NCBI GenBank assembly: GCA_018266105.1
Contig: JAFEBA010000055.1
Span: 1 to 39,336 of the forward strand
DNA length: 39,336 nucleotides
Source of the DNA: a bacterium
Lineage (GTDB): Bacteria > Vulcanimicrobiota > Xenobia > Xenobiales > JADMJV01
Direction: 5' to 3'
This document shows positions 16,370 through 24,430 of this stretch, piece after piece. Made by a program: the position numbers and the translations under genes. Within the stretch, counting starts at the first letter, position 1. Every line of letters starts with the position of its first letter. A model generated the notes under the pieces. That model was not told the DNA's origin. It searched no databases and saw only the letters and a list, made by a program, of their open reading frames with translations.

Positions 16370-16446
16370 TGGCAGGAGTGACAGGATTCGAACCTGCGAC
16401 CTACGGTTTTGGAGACCGCCGCTCTGGCCAACTGAGCTACACTCCT
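16370..16446 (-). tRNA. trnW: tRNA-Trp (anticodon CCA)
   Basis: A complete 77-nt cloverleaf on the minus strand. The acceptor stem AGGAGTG pairs with CACTCCT, the discriminator is G and CCA is encoded. The D-arm contains TAGCTCAGTTGG, the anticodon stem-loop is CGGT-CTCCAAA-ACCG with anticodon CCA, and the T-arm carries GGTTCGAATCC. It reads UGG codons. It is a single-gene unit with its own strong promoter and terminator. Confidence 0.97.
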
Positions 16447-16450
16447 AAGT

Positions 16451-16486
16451 GCTCAGGCATTATAGCAGAACAGCCTGAGCTGGCAA
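16451..16486 (-). promoter_or_regulatory. tRNA-Trp promoter with a palindrome around the -10 box
   Basis: On the minus strand TTGCCA (16486-16481) and a perfect TATAAT (16464-16459) are 16 bp apart, ~13 bp before the tRNA 5' end. GCTCAGGC (16451-16458) and GCCTGAGC (16473-16480) form a perfect 8-bp inverted repeat with a 14-bp spacer that contains the -10 box. The promoter is strong; the palindrome could be an operator. Confidence 0.8.
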
Positions 16487-16518
16487 GCCCCCGGGTGCTT
16501 TTCGATTGGCCTGGTTGT

Positions 16519-16875
16519 TCAGGAGAGGGTCTGAGTGATCTGGCCTTCGGGAGAGCGGTAGAGGTCGTGGATCTGGCCGGCGGTGCAGCTGATGATGCGA
16601 ACGCCGCCCTCTTCGGGAAAGATCACGGTCTGGTAGTAGTCCTGGTGCGGCTGGTTCTGGTAGCAGGCGCCGAGTTCGCTGGCACCCCAGCGGTAGCCAT
16701 GCAGAATGAGGAGTTCGGGGCATTCCAGGCGGGGGTCGTCCAGGCTCTGGACGGGGCGGCCCAGGCCGTGGGCGCGCAGGCGGGTGGTGACCTGCTCGGG
16801 AATGTGCCGGGTCTGGCTTGGTGCGGGTGAGCTGCCGCCGTAGAGGTGGCAGAATTGAGGGATGGTGCGAATCAT
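16519..16875 (-). CDS. Hypothetical protein downstream of a glycosidase
   Basis: A 118-residue cytoplasmic-looking protein: IRTIPQFCHLYGGSS, HIPEQVTTRLRAHGLG, CPELLILHGYRWGASELGAC and a strand-rich end with YYQTVIFPEEGGVRIISCTAG. No signal peptide and no recognised family. It lies 48 bp after the GH1 gene on the same strand and is probably co-transcribed with it. The start ATG 16875 is the only ATG before the conserved-looking part; the ribosome site is weak. Confidence 0.5.
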   Translation of the reverse strand: MIRTIPQFCHLYGGSSPAPSQTRHIPEQVTTRLRAHGLGRPVQSLDDPRLECPELLILHGYRWGASELGACYQNQPHQDYYQTVIFPEEGGVRIISCTAGQIHDLYRSPEGQITQTLS

Positions 16876-16923
16876 GTTGGACTCATCATTTCCAGGTCGG
16901 GTGGGCTTAATATTGCCGGGATG

Positions 16924-18240
16924 TTAAGGATTGGTCGATTCGGGGTGGAGCTGCTGGTTGCGGGTGCGGGCATCTGCGCACCAGTGCCGCGAGGCTTGCT
17001 GACCGTATTTTTGCGGAGCCACCAGGGGGAGGCGCAGGCAGACGCTCTGGGTGGGCAGCACCTGTCGCCAGTGTTCGATCATCTCCTTGTAGGCTTGGCC
17101 GACCGGGCGGATGTTGCGGTCCAGGTCATAGAGACCGAGAGGATTGACTACGCCCCTTTGCTCGCGCAAGGCAATGTCCCAGTCCACCTGGTCGGTGAGC
17201 GAGTACCAGGTGAATCCGACGATGGGAATTCCGTCGTTGCGCAGGCGCAACAGGTTGGCCCACTCTTTCCAGAGCCAGAAGACGGCTTCGTCTCCATTGG
17301 GCCCTTGTTGGATATTGGTCTCGGTATGCATGACGGGCAGCCGGTAGCGTTCGTAATATTGGCGGGTGATTTCGTTGTAGCCGAAGACCTCGCCTGAGGC
17401 GGCGGTGCTTCCGTCCGGATGGACTCGATGTTCGTTTGTGACGTAGTAGTCGTTGCCCATGATGCAGTGATGCTTGGCATTATGGTGCATGAAGAAGTGG
17501 TATTCTTCGCGAGTCATCCCGTTATCCATGAGGTATTCGTACATGTCCGATCCGACGCGCCGGCCGTAGTTGAGGTCTAGCGAGAGAAATCTTCGGCCGT
17601 TGTAAAGTTCGGCGGCTGCGATGCTGAGCGGGCATTCGGCGTGGTAATACTCGGAGGATTCGCTCTGCACGAAGAGGGCGTCGGGTCTCACTTCCAGGAT
17701 GGCGTGCATGGCCAGCACATTGGCTTTGACGATGTGTTTGAGGGCGGTCACGAAGGCCTGGTCGCTGGCCAGTTGTTCGTTCCACCAGCCATAGGCGGCT
17801 GAAAAGGTTGCGCAGACGAACATTTCGTTGATCGGGGTATAGAGCTGCACCCAGGGGAATCGAGCCGCGAAATCCCGCGCATATTCGGCAAAGAGCTCGG
17901 GAAACTCGGGGTTTTGGAAGTTGCCGATCCAGTCGGGAACTCCGAAGTGACAGAGGTCCGTGATGGGGATGAGATTGCGCCGCAAAAGATCCTGGTAGGT
18001 CGCGTCCACGAAGGACCAGTCATACTTTCCGCGACCCTGCCAGACCCGATGAATGGGTGGACCGTAACGCAGAAAGCCAATTCCTAAGTCTTCCACCAGG
18101 TCAAAGTCTTTTTGCCACAGATCGTAGTGCCGACAACTTTCCATCTGGTCCACTCGCACCCGGCCGTGAGCGATGGTCGGATACGAGTTTTCAATACCGG
18201 TCGCGAACATAAAGGCTGGAGGTAGTGGGTTTTCTCGCAC
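16924..18240 (-). CDS. Family 1 glycoside hydrolase (beta-glucosidase-like)
   Basis: A 438-residue enzyme. The N-terminal FATGIENSYPTIAHGRVRVDQ is the GH1 opening, followed by DFDLVEDLGIGFLRYGPP. The acid/base Glu is in LYTPINEMF (GH1 usually TxNEP; Pro is Met here) and the nucleophile Glu in VMHTETNIQ (usually TENG, here TETN). GFTWYSLTDQVDWDIALREQ matches the GH1 aglycone-site region. Both catalytic residues are present, so a retaining beta-glycosidase is likely, but the variant motifs suggest an unusual substrate. There is no signal peptide, so it acts in the cytoplasm. The C-terminal ~40 residues (ARTRNQQLHPESTNP) are not part of the barrel. A small hypothetical gene follows. Confidence 0.8.
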   Translation of the reverse strand: MRENPLPPAFMFATGIENSYPTIAHGRVRVDQMESCRHYDLWQKDFDLVEDLGIGFLRYGPPIHRVWQGRGKYDWSFVDATYQDLLRRNLIPITDLCHFGVPDWIGNFQNPEFPELFAEYARDFAARFPWVQLYTPINEMFVCATFSAAYGWWNEQLASDQAFVTALKHIVKANVLAMHAILEVRPDALFVQSESSEYYHAECPLSIAAAELYNGRRFLSLDLNYGRRVGSDMYEYLMDNGMTREEYHFFMHHNAKHHCIMGNDYYVTNEHRVHPDGSTAASGEVFGYNEITRQYYERYRLPVMHTETNIQQGPNGDEAVFWLWKEWANLLRLRNDGIPIVGFTWYSLTDQVDWDIALREQRGVVNPLGLYDLDRNIRPVGQAYKEMIEHWRQVLPTQSVCLRLPLVAPQKYGQQASRHWCADARTRNQQLHPESTNP

Positions 18241-18293
18241 CCATTCAGGATAGGGCCTGCTGGCCGGGCGCTTGCGGTACCTTCGTCCTCAGT

Positions 18294-20333
18294 TCAGTCC
18301 TGATCGTCCTCCAATACGGGGGTAACGCGCAGGCTGCCTTCGCGCGGGAAAACCGTTTCGATCCTTACCTTGAAGCGCGTTCCGGGGGGCATCGGGCGGC
18401 GCGGCACCTGGGGGCAGTCGGTTTCGTAGAGAATGGAAGTGATCTGCACCCAGTGCTTGTCGGGCATATTCTGTAGCACCACCGCGTCCAATTCGGCCCA
18501 GCGCTTTTGCTCCAGGTAACGTAGAGTCCAGTATTGTTTGCGTTCACGTTCCAGTTGCTCGGCCTGGTGAGTGGTGCGTTCCAGGCGTTGCATCATGGGT
18601 TCGAGCTGTTCGGCTGTATACATAGCCTGCCCGGTTTTTAGATGAGATTTCAACTGGCGGTGAGCGATCAGGTCCACGTATCGCCGTATGGGCGAGGTGG
18701 ACTGGCTGTAGGCATCGATCCCCAGGCCCCAGTGACGGGCGGGAGTCATGCCCACTTCGCCCTTTTTCATCAGCCGGCGCAGCTTATAGAGGTTCTCCGG
18801 GGAGGTGTCCGCGTCGGCTGGAACCGGTTTTTCGGGTTCGGGCTGGGAGCGGAAGAGAGCCGGGATGGAGTGCTCAGCAAAGTAGGCGCCGCTCATTCCG
18901 TTGGCCAGGATCATCATCTCACTGACCAGGGTTTGAGCTGGTGCCTCCGATTGGTCACGGGTAATGGAGATCTGGGGCTGGTTATCCTGGTCGTAGTCCA
19001 CGCGGATATTGACGCGACCGAAGGGCAGGGTGACGGCTCCGGCTTGCTGGCGGCGGGTGAGCAGGGCCAGGGCGATCTGATACAGGGTTTGCAGGTCGCC
19101 GGGCTGGCCGGAGCCGATCAGGGCGTCGGCCTCCTGGTAGTTGAGGCGTTGGGCTACGCGAATTTTGGTGTTGGCAAAGCGACTGGAGCGGACTTGCATC
19201 TGGGAGTCGAATTCCACCAGAAAGGAGAAGGCCAGGCGCTCCTGGCCCTGGATCAGACTGCACAGTTCGTCACCCAGAATGTCTGGAACCATCCGGATTT
19301 TTCGCTCGGGCAAGTAGATGGTGGTGCCGCGTTCCAGAGCTTCTTCATCCAGCGGGGTGCCCGGGTCCAGAAAGTGGGAGGCGTCTGCGATGTGGATGCC
19401 CACCCGGTAGCCGTCTTCCAGGGTTTCCAGGGTCAGTCCGTCGTCCACTTCGCTGGTCCAGGGATCATCGATGGTGACGGCCGGAAGGGCGGTCAGATCA
19501 AGGCGTTCCGGGTTGTTCAGCTCGGAGTGCAGGCGCTCGCGCAAATCAACCGCCGAGGCGGCCAGGTCGAGGGAAAAATCAATGGGCGGGTGGCAACGGT
19601 GGAGCTGTAGGAATTCGTCCGGTCCCCAAAGCCCGGCTTTGAGCATGAGGCGGAAGGCAGCGTCCTTTCCGCCGATCTCGAGTTCCTTAAAGAGGGCCTG
19701 GATGTCCTTGAAGCGGGGCGCTTCGGCGCCATGCAGGGCGACTTCTCGAATCCAATTGAGATAACGGGACTGGCTCTTTTCAAAGGCGGGGTCGGTGGGT
19801 AGGGACTGCTCATTCCAGAGAGCCTTAAGCCAGCGGGCCAGATATTCGCGTTCGCGCCCGCGCTCTTCCTCAGCCTGCAGGCGCTGGCGGGTTTCCTGAA
19901 CTTGCTCGGCGCTGCGGGGCTGATAGTCCTGACCTTTGCGCACAAACCAGAGCTTGTCGCGCTCCAAGGCGCGGTAAAGACCTGAGAGTTGATCGGAAGC
20001 GGGCTTGCTGAATTGAATGCCGGCCAGGTCATTGAGGGAAAAGGCGCAGCCCTCTTCCACCGTGAGCTCCCAAAGCTCTTGCAGAGAGATGTCCTGGCAG
20101 CACTGTTCACGGCGCTGAGCGGCGGCCTTCAGCCATTGCACGATGGCCTGCTGCTCGGTGTCGGGCGAGAGGCGTTCGTCAGAAACCAGCACGAGTTTGG
20201 TCTTGGCGACTTTATCCTCACGGTTTTCTTCGGTGCGGACCTGGAGCTGGTCTTTGCGATCAACCGACAAACAAAGTGCGCACAATAGTTTTTTGTTATG
20301 AAAGTATTCTACCAAGCTGCCTGGACTGGCCAT
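18294..20333 (-). CDS. RNase II/R-family exoribonuclease (cyanobacterial/chloroplast type)
   Basis: A 679-residue 3'-5' exoribonuclease. The N-terminus SLVEYFHNKKLLCALCLSV resembles the small beta-domain of cyanobacterial and chloroplast RNR1 rather than E. coli RNase R. The RNB domain starts near 278 and carries the metal site VTIDDPWTSEVDDGL (Asp 289, Asp 290, Glu 295, Asp 297, Asp 298), GIHIADASHFL, LPFGRVNIRVD and the late QSTSPIRRYVDLIAHRQL segment that holds the catalytic Arg. The C-terminal ~60 residues are a short S1-like region. It should degrade RNA processively to small oligonucleotides. ATG 20333 is chosen; a TTG at 20315 is possible. It is divergent from the inositol phosphatase across 57 bp. 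Confidence 0.9.
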   Translation of the reverse strand: MASPGSLVEYFHNKKLLCALCLSVDRKDQLQVRTEENREDKVAKTKLVLVSDERLSPDTEQQAIVQWLKAAAQRREQCCQDISLQELWELTVEEGCAFSLNDLAGIQFSKPASDQLSGLYRALERDKLWFVRKGQDYQPRSAEQVQETRQRLQAEEERGREREYLARWLKALWNEQSLPTDPAFEKSQSRYLNWIREVALHGAEAPRFKDIQALFKELEIGGKDAAFRLMLKAGLWGPDEFLQLHRCHPPIDFSLDLAASAVDLRERLHSELNNPERLDLTALPAVTIDDPWTSEVDDGLTLETLEDGYRVGIHIADASHFLDPGTPLDEEALERGTTIYLPERKIRMVPDILGDELCSLIQGQERLAFSFLVEFDSQMQVRSSRFANTKIRVAQRLNYQEADALIGSGQPGDLQTLYQIALALLTRRQQAGAVTLPFGRVNIRVDYDQDNQPQISITRDQSEAPAQTLVSEMMILANGMSGAYFAEHSIPALFRSQPEPEKPVPADADTSPENLYKLRRLMKKGEVGMTPARHWGLGIDAYSQSTSPIRRYVDLIAHRQLKSHLKTGQAMYTAEQLEPMMQRLERTTHQAEQLERERKQYWTLRYLEQKRWAELDAVVLQNMPDKHWVQITSILYETDCPQVPRRPMPPGTRFKVRIETVFPREGSLRVTPVLEDDQD

Positions 20334-20340
20334 GTCCCGG

Positions 20341-20360
20341 CCCTTCGCGCAGCGAAAGGG
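20341..20360. repeat. Short inverted repeat in the RNase/IMPase divergent gap
   Basis: CCCTTCGC and GCGAAAGGG flank a three-base loop with one bulged A, placed 8 bp from the RNase start and 31 bp from the phosphatase start. It may be an operator for one or both genes, or chance. Confidence 0.3.
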
Positions 20361-20390
20361 GGCGCCTTCCCGCTTTCAGAAGTGGGCTGG

Positions 20391-21173
20391 ATGGATTTAC
20401 AGCGTTGGATGGAGCAAGCGGTGGAGGCCGCTCAGCGGGCCGGCCACATCATTCGCGGGGCCTGGCAGGCGGGTGGCACCAAGGTTAATTATAAGGGACG
20501 GTTCAACCCGGTAACCGAGGTAGACCTGGAGTCTCAGCGTCTGATCAAGGAGTGTTTGCTGACCTACAATCCGACCCATGACTTTCTGGGCGAGGAGGGC
20601 GGCGGGCACGACACCGGGGGTGACTTTGTGTGGATCGTGGATCCCCTGGACGGAACCAAAAACTTTGCTCATGGCTATCCTCACGTGAGCGTTTCCATTG
20701 GCCTGCAGCATCAGGGCAAGATGGTGGTGGGAGTGGTGCACGATCCGCTGCGCAGGGAGACTTTCACCGCCTGGCGCGGCGGCGGGGCCTGTCTGGACGG
20801 GCGGCCCATTCAGGTGAGCGCGACCCAGGAGTTGGAGCGGGCTCTGCTGGTGACGGGCTTCGGACTGGCCAGCCGGGTTGATTGCGATATTTTCTGGGCC
20901 CTGGAAGAGCCTAGCGAGGGCGTGCGCCGGGATGGCAGCGCGGCCTTAAATCTTTGCTACGTGGCCTGCGGACGACTGGACGGCTATTTTCAACTGAATC
21001 TGCACGCTTGGGACGTGGCCGCGGGGGCACTGCTGGTGGAGGAGGCGGGTGGCACCATGACCAGCTACTCCGGGGGGCGCTTCAGCCTGGATGGCCGCCA
21101 GTTATTGGCCAGCAATACGCATTTGCACGCCGAGATGGTAGGACGGATTGCGCCGTTTTTGGGTCGACTTTGA
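20391..21173 (+). CDS. Inositol monophosphatase family protein
   Basis: A 260-residue phosphatase from ATG 20391 (MDLQRWMEQAVEAAQRAG); the frame is open to 20298, but the first 31 codons look unlike protein. Metal and catalytic motifs are all present: FLGEEGG (Glu 68/69), IVDPLDGTKNF (Asp 84, Asp 87) and the C-terminal HAWDVAAGALLVEEAGG. This is the Mg-dependent, Li-sensitive family that hydrolyses inositol monophosphates or related sugar and nucleotide phosphates (SuhB, CysQ, HisN); the substrate cannot be fixed from the sequence. It converges on the next gene with 15 bp between the stops. Confidence 0.92.
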   Translation: MDLQRWMEQAVEAAQRAGHIIRGAWQAGGTKVNYKGRFNPVTEVDLESQRLIKECLLTYNPTHDFLGEEGGGHDTGGDFVWIVDPLDGTKNFAHGYPHVSVSIGLQHQGKMVVGVVHDPLRRETFTAWRGGGACLDGRPIQVSATQELERALLVTGFGLASRVDCDIFWALEEPSEGVRRDGSAALNLCYVACGRLDGYFQLNLHAWDVAAGALLVEEAGGTMTSYSGGRFSLDGRQLLASNTHLHAEMVGRIAPFLGRL

Positions 21174-21188
21174 AGTCTATGCGAAAGG

Positions 21189-21656
21189 TTAATCGACGAA
21201 GCCGGGGTGAAAAGAGAGCCTGGCTCCAAAATAACTGACCTGGGTGGGTTCGGGTTCGCCTTTGTAGCCGGGCGGAGGCGCCAGAACTGCATCGGGTGCC
21301 CAAACACTGGTTTGCGGCGTGGCCTGGGCGGGGGACGAATCCTGTTGGGGGAAGAGCAGATGGGCCGGCAATTCGGCCCCAAAGAAACTGACGGTGCCTT
21401 TGGTCTCAGACGGCTCGGGGGTATAGCCGGGAGGGGGCGCCGGGACTGCGTCCGGAGCCCAGACTCCGCTGCCCTGGGAAGTGGCCGGCCGATGGTGGGG
21501 CGCAGGGATCAATTGGGCGGCGGGAAGTTCTACACCAAAGAAGCGAACGGTGTCTGACGGTTGCACCGACTGGGTTCCCGGAACTGGTGCCAGCACGGCA
21601 TCAGGGGCCCAGTCGCCACGTTGCTTGAAGGGTTCGAAGGACTTGGGGATTTGCAT
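21189..21656 (-). CDS. Unknown protein made of three WAPDAV tandem repeats
   Basis: A 155-residue protein that is almost entirely three imperfect repeats of ~48 residues. Each begins WAPDAVxAPxPG (from about residues 16, 67 and 119) and continues after a variable Pro/Ser/Thr stretch to a strand-like motif: VRFFGVELPAA, VSFFGAELPAH and VSYFGARLSF. The N-terminal 15 residues are basic (MQIPKSFEPFKQRGD). There is no signal peptide or membrane segment. I know no named family with this repeat. The regular Trp, Pro and FFG positions suggest short peptide modules used as docking motifs, or one small repeated beta unit. The inverted repeat at 21663-21691 lies just before its start codon. Confidence 0.7.
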   Translation of the reverse strand: MQIPKSFEPFKQRGDWAPDAVLAPVPGTQSVQPSDTVRFFGVELPAAQLIPAPHHRPATSQGSGVWAPDAVPAPPPGYTPEPSETKGTVSFFGAELPAHLLFPQQDSSPAQATPQTSVWAPDAVLAPPPGYKGEPEPTQVSYFGARLSFHPGFVD

Positions 21657-21662
21657 GACCTG

Positions 21663-21691
21663 AGGTTAATCCGCTCTCCCCAAATTAACCT
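21663..21691 (-). promoter_or_regulatory. Inverted repeat upstream of the WAPDAV-repeat gene
   Basis: AGGTTAAT (21663-21670) and ATTAACCT (21684-21691) are perfect 8-bp arms with a 13-bp spacer. On the minus strand the spacer holds GGGGAGAG and the downstream arm ends 6 bases before ATG 21656. It may be an operator or an RNA hairpin that affects translation. Confidence 0.45.
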
Positions 21692-21705
21692 GAAATTGTT
21701 GGTTC

Positions 21706-22296
21706 TTAGATGGCTTTGATAAAGCCCTGGCCGGGCTTGAAGCGGACCTTATGGAGCCTTGAGCCTTTGGGGATTTCCAGGTAGTTGATCTCAAAGAGAC
21801 CGGGCCCAAGTCTTTTCATCGATTCGCCCCAAGCGGACAGGTCGTCCTTGGGAGCAGTCCATTCAAAGGTGTTGGCCTGGCTGGTCGCGGCGCTCAGGCT
21901 CACCGTCTTGTCGTAGCGAAAGGCCTGACCGTTCCAATGATAGAGGCGAAATCGGGTGGGACTGACGTCGGATTTTTGCACAGTGGCACACAGGTCCACC
22001 TTGCCATCACCATCGTAGTCATCCACCCAACTGATGTCGCCTAAATCGAACTCGCCTAGAAAACTCCAGGGGCTCTCCGACAAGGTTTCTTTGAGCTTAG
22101 GAGAAGCCCAGAGCAGCTTTCCTTTTGAAGAGAACACCTGCAGCTGACCCATTTTGACGTCCCCCACAGGGTAGTAGGCAAGCGCAACCTTTTCGGGCTG
22201 ACCGTCGTGATCCAGGTCAACCTTGAACTGCTGATGGTAAAGGGGAGTGGCCCAGCACGACAGGCTCAGGGCCAGGAAAACAAACAGGAGTCTCAT
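21706..22296 (-). CDS. Secreted protein with EF-hand/VCBS-like calcium loops
   Basis: A 196-residue secreted protein from ATG 22296 with a strong ribosome site (AAGGAAGGGG). The signal peptide MRLLFVFLALSLSCWA is followed by two acidic D-x-D-x-D-G loops, VDLDHDGQPEKVALAYY and VDDYDGDGKVDLCATV, as found in VCBS/FG-GAP-type repeats. The second half has YHWNGQAFRYDKTV and KVRFKPGQGFIKAI. It is probably a Ca-binding extracytoplasmic protein. It lies 81 bp downstream of the PEGA-kinase gene on the same strand, so it may belong to the pilin/kinase operon or be a secreted cargo. Confidence 0.7.
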   Translation of the reverse strand: MRLLFVFLALSLSCWATPLYHQQFKVDLDHDGQPEKVALAYYPVGDVKMGQLQVFSSKGKLLWASPKLKETLSESPWSFLGEFDLGDISWVDDYDGDGKVDLCATVQKSDVSPTRFRLYHWNGQAFRYDKTVSLSAATSQANTFEWTAPKDDLSAWGESMKRLGPGLFEINYLEIPKGSRLHKVRFKPGQGFIKAI

Positions 22297-22377
22297 AGCC
22301 CCTTCCTTTGAGCGCCTTTAAGGGTCTCCTGCGTTTGTCCGGATGGCCGGAGTAAGACTTGCGCCGGGCAAGCTCTC

Positions 22378-23799
22378 TTAGGTGCCGCAGTATTTGCGCT
22401 GGATCTTGGTGAGCTCGATTTGCACTTCCACCAGGCTCTTGTAGCGCTTAGAGGGGTCTTTGAGCAGCATTCGGTCGATCATAGACTCAAGTTCGTCCGG
22501 GAGTTGAGACTTGTATTCGCGGATGCGGGGCGGGGGTTCTTGCAGGTGCTTCATGACCAAAGTGAGCGAGTCGGCCACCTCGAAGGGGCGGCGTCCGCTG
22601 AAGAGTTCGAAAAGCATGACCCCGAAAGCATACTGGTCGGTGGCCGGAAGCAGGGTGCCGCCCGTGATTTGTTCGGGTGCCATGTAGGCGGGAGTGCCAA
22701 AGGTGTCGCCGGTGCGCGTCACATTCTCCGATTCTTCTCGCTTTGCCAGGCCCAGATCCATGACTTTGACCAGCTTGCCTTCGGTCACCATGATGTTATC
22801 GGGCTTGAGGTCACGGTGCACGATGCCCTTTTGATGGGCGTGAATAAGACCCTGAGCGATGCCCAGGGCGATGGGCATGCCTTCCGGCAGGGGCAGGCCT
22901 TTGCTGGGCAGCATGTCGCGGAGGGTTTCTCCCTGGATATACTCCATGGAGAGGTAGAGAATGCCGTCCTGCTCACCAAAGTCGATCATGCGCACCACGT
23001 TGGGGTGGTCCAGGGTTCGTGAAATCTGAACTTCACGGCTAAAGCGGCGACGGTAGTCTTGGTCCTGCGCCAGTTCCGGGTTCATGACCTTGATGGCTAC
23101 CGCTTCATCGTCATTCATGGTATGGACCGAAACGCCCTTGTAGACTACCGCCATACCTCCCGCGCCCAGACGCTTGACGGTGGCCCATTCGCCGAACTGA
23201 CGGCCCAGGAAGAGATCGTTTTGGACGTCCAGGCTGCGCAGGCGGGCGTTGAATTTGGCGACTTTGGCTCGTTCTTCGAGCCACGCTTTGCGGCGCGGCA
23301 AGACGACGGCGATCAGAAAGAAGGCTCCGGCCCCGGCCAGGCCAGCCACGATTGTGGTTACGAGGTAGTGAACCTGCCACCAGTATAGAAAGCGACTGAG
23401 GGCCGCACTGAAGCCGGGGGCGGGTTTGAGTTGAATGGGCTGACTATCAGTCACTGGAATCGTGATGGTCCCGGTCTGGAGGCTTGAATTGAGTTCGGCC
23501 GGTTCAATATATCGCAAGGTTGGGGCGTAACCGTGAAAGGTGAGCACCTGGCGGCTGTCTTTATCGTACTCTCCGCCCAGAATGACCGAAATGTTCTGGT
23601 CACTCAAGCTCAGGTGAGAGATGTCCAGGTTTTCATTGACCAGGCCCAGCCGATTGGGGATGCCAGTGTCAATGTAGACAACCGCTCCTGGGGGATCGGC
23701 ACGGACATGCAAAACTTTGGCCTGGACAGAACCTGTGGGGTCGGCGTAGACGCTCTGATATAAAAGAGCGCCCAGCAACAACCCCCTGAGTGAAAGCAT
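22378..23799 (-). CDS. Transmembrane Ser/Thr protein kinase with N-terminal PEGA-like domain
   Basis: A 473-residue kinase with unusual layout: signal peptide (1-19), extracytoplasmic region with a PEGA-like segment (VLHVRADPPGAVVYIDTG, 29-46), one transmembrane helix near 145-167, then a C-terminal cytoplasmic kinase domain from about 205. Visible motifs are LGAGGMAVVYKG, AIKVMN (Lys 237), HRDLKPDNIM (Asp 330), DLG instead of DFG (348), GTPAYMAPE and DQYAFGVMLFELFSG. All essential residues are present. It begins one base after the pilin gene at 23801 stops, so it is translated in the same unit. It probably senses an envelope or pilus-associated signal and phosphorylates cytoplasmic targets. 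Confidence 0.92.
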   Translation of the reverse strand: MLSLRGLLLGALLYQSVYADPTGSVQAKVLHVRADPPGAVVYIDTGIPNRLGLVNENLDISHLSLSDQNISVILGGEYDKDSRQVLTFHGYAPTLRYIEPAELNSSLQTGTITIPVTDSQPIQLKPAPGFSAALSRFLYWWQVHYLVTTIVAGLAGAGAFFLIAVVLPRRKAWLEERAKVAKFNARLRSLDVQNDLFLGRQFGEWATVKRLGAGGMAVVYKGVSVHTMNDDEAVAIKVMNPELAQDQDYRRRFSREVQISRTLDHPNVVRMIDFGEQDGILYLSMEYIQGETLRDMLPSKGLPLPEGMPIALGIAQGLIHAHQKGIVHRDLKPDNIMVTEGKLVKVMDLGLAKREESENVTRTGDTFGTPAYMAPEQITGGTLLPATDQYAFGVMLFELFSGRRPFEVADSLTLVMKHLQEPPPRIREYKSQLPDELESMIDRMLLKDPSKRYKSLVEVQIELTKIQRKYCGT

Positions 23800-23800
23800 T

Positions 23801-24430
23801 CTAACTATGGTTCCTCAACATGACCTTTCGGAAGAGTTCGACCACAGCTGACTTATTCTTGCCGGGAATGACTTTGGATAGAACCATTCGCATAGCGTAG
23901 ACCTCGCCACCGGTGGTGGGCTCAACTTCGACCGTAAAGGTGTCTACCGACATGGCGTAGCTGCGGTCGTCCGGACCTTTAGCGCCGCAGATGGCCAGCA
24001 GCGCGGGCGGTTGGATGCGAACAGCTTGGTTGGTCTGAAAGGCCACCGTGGTTCCAGGTGGATCGCCGTTGTGGAAGGTTTTGCGAAAGAGCTGCTTCTT
24101 GTTCAGGTCGTGCCACCAGATTTTGGCCATCGGCATATAAGCCAGCGCTCCAGTTGGGCCGGTGGTGAGGGCCAGCGGATTGGCGGCCACCATCATGCCT
24201 TGGGAGCCTGAGGGCAACACCAGACTCACCCCGAGCGGGACTGAGGACTGCATATCCAGATTGAGTTGCTGCAACGCAAGTTCGCCTTGTTGCTGGAGCT
24301 CTGTGCGGATCTGGCCTTCAGCCGCGATTCGGAAACTGGGAAGGATGACTAGAAAAACGCACATTCCCAAGAGAAACATCAGGCCGACCGTGATCAGAGT
24401 TTCGGCTAGCGTGAAGCCTTTCGATCTCAT
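23801..24430 (-). CDS. Type IV prepilin-like minor pseudopilin (GspJ/PilW-like)
   Basis: A 209-residue prepilin. The class III signal KG-FTLAETLITVGLMFLLGM has the Gly before Phe for prepilin peptidase and Glu five residues on, then a long hydrophobic helix. The globular part (QGELALQQLNLDMQSSV, then strands such as AVRIQPPALLAICG) resembles GspJ/PilW minor pilins. Its ATG overlaps the stop of the upstream pilin gene by 4 bp. It would be an inner-membrane subunit of a pilus tip or secretion pseudopilus. Confidence 0.82.
   Translation of the reverse strand: MRSKGFTLAETLITVGLMFLLGMCVFLVILPSFRIAAEGQIRTELQQQGELALQQLNLDMQSSVPLGVSLVLPSGSQGMMVAANPLALTTGPTGALAYMPMAKIWWHDLNKKQLFRKTFHNGDPPGTTVAFQTNQAVRIQPPALLAICGAKGPDDRSYAMSVDTFTVEVEPTTGGEVYAMRMVLSKVIPGKNKSAVVELFRKVMLRNHS

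Noticed and set aside
18642..19610. Plus-strand 322-codon frame inside the RNase gene
   Set aside because: Antisense to the RNB domain; Gly/Val-rich low-information translation.
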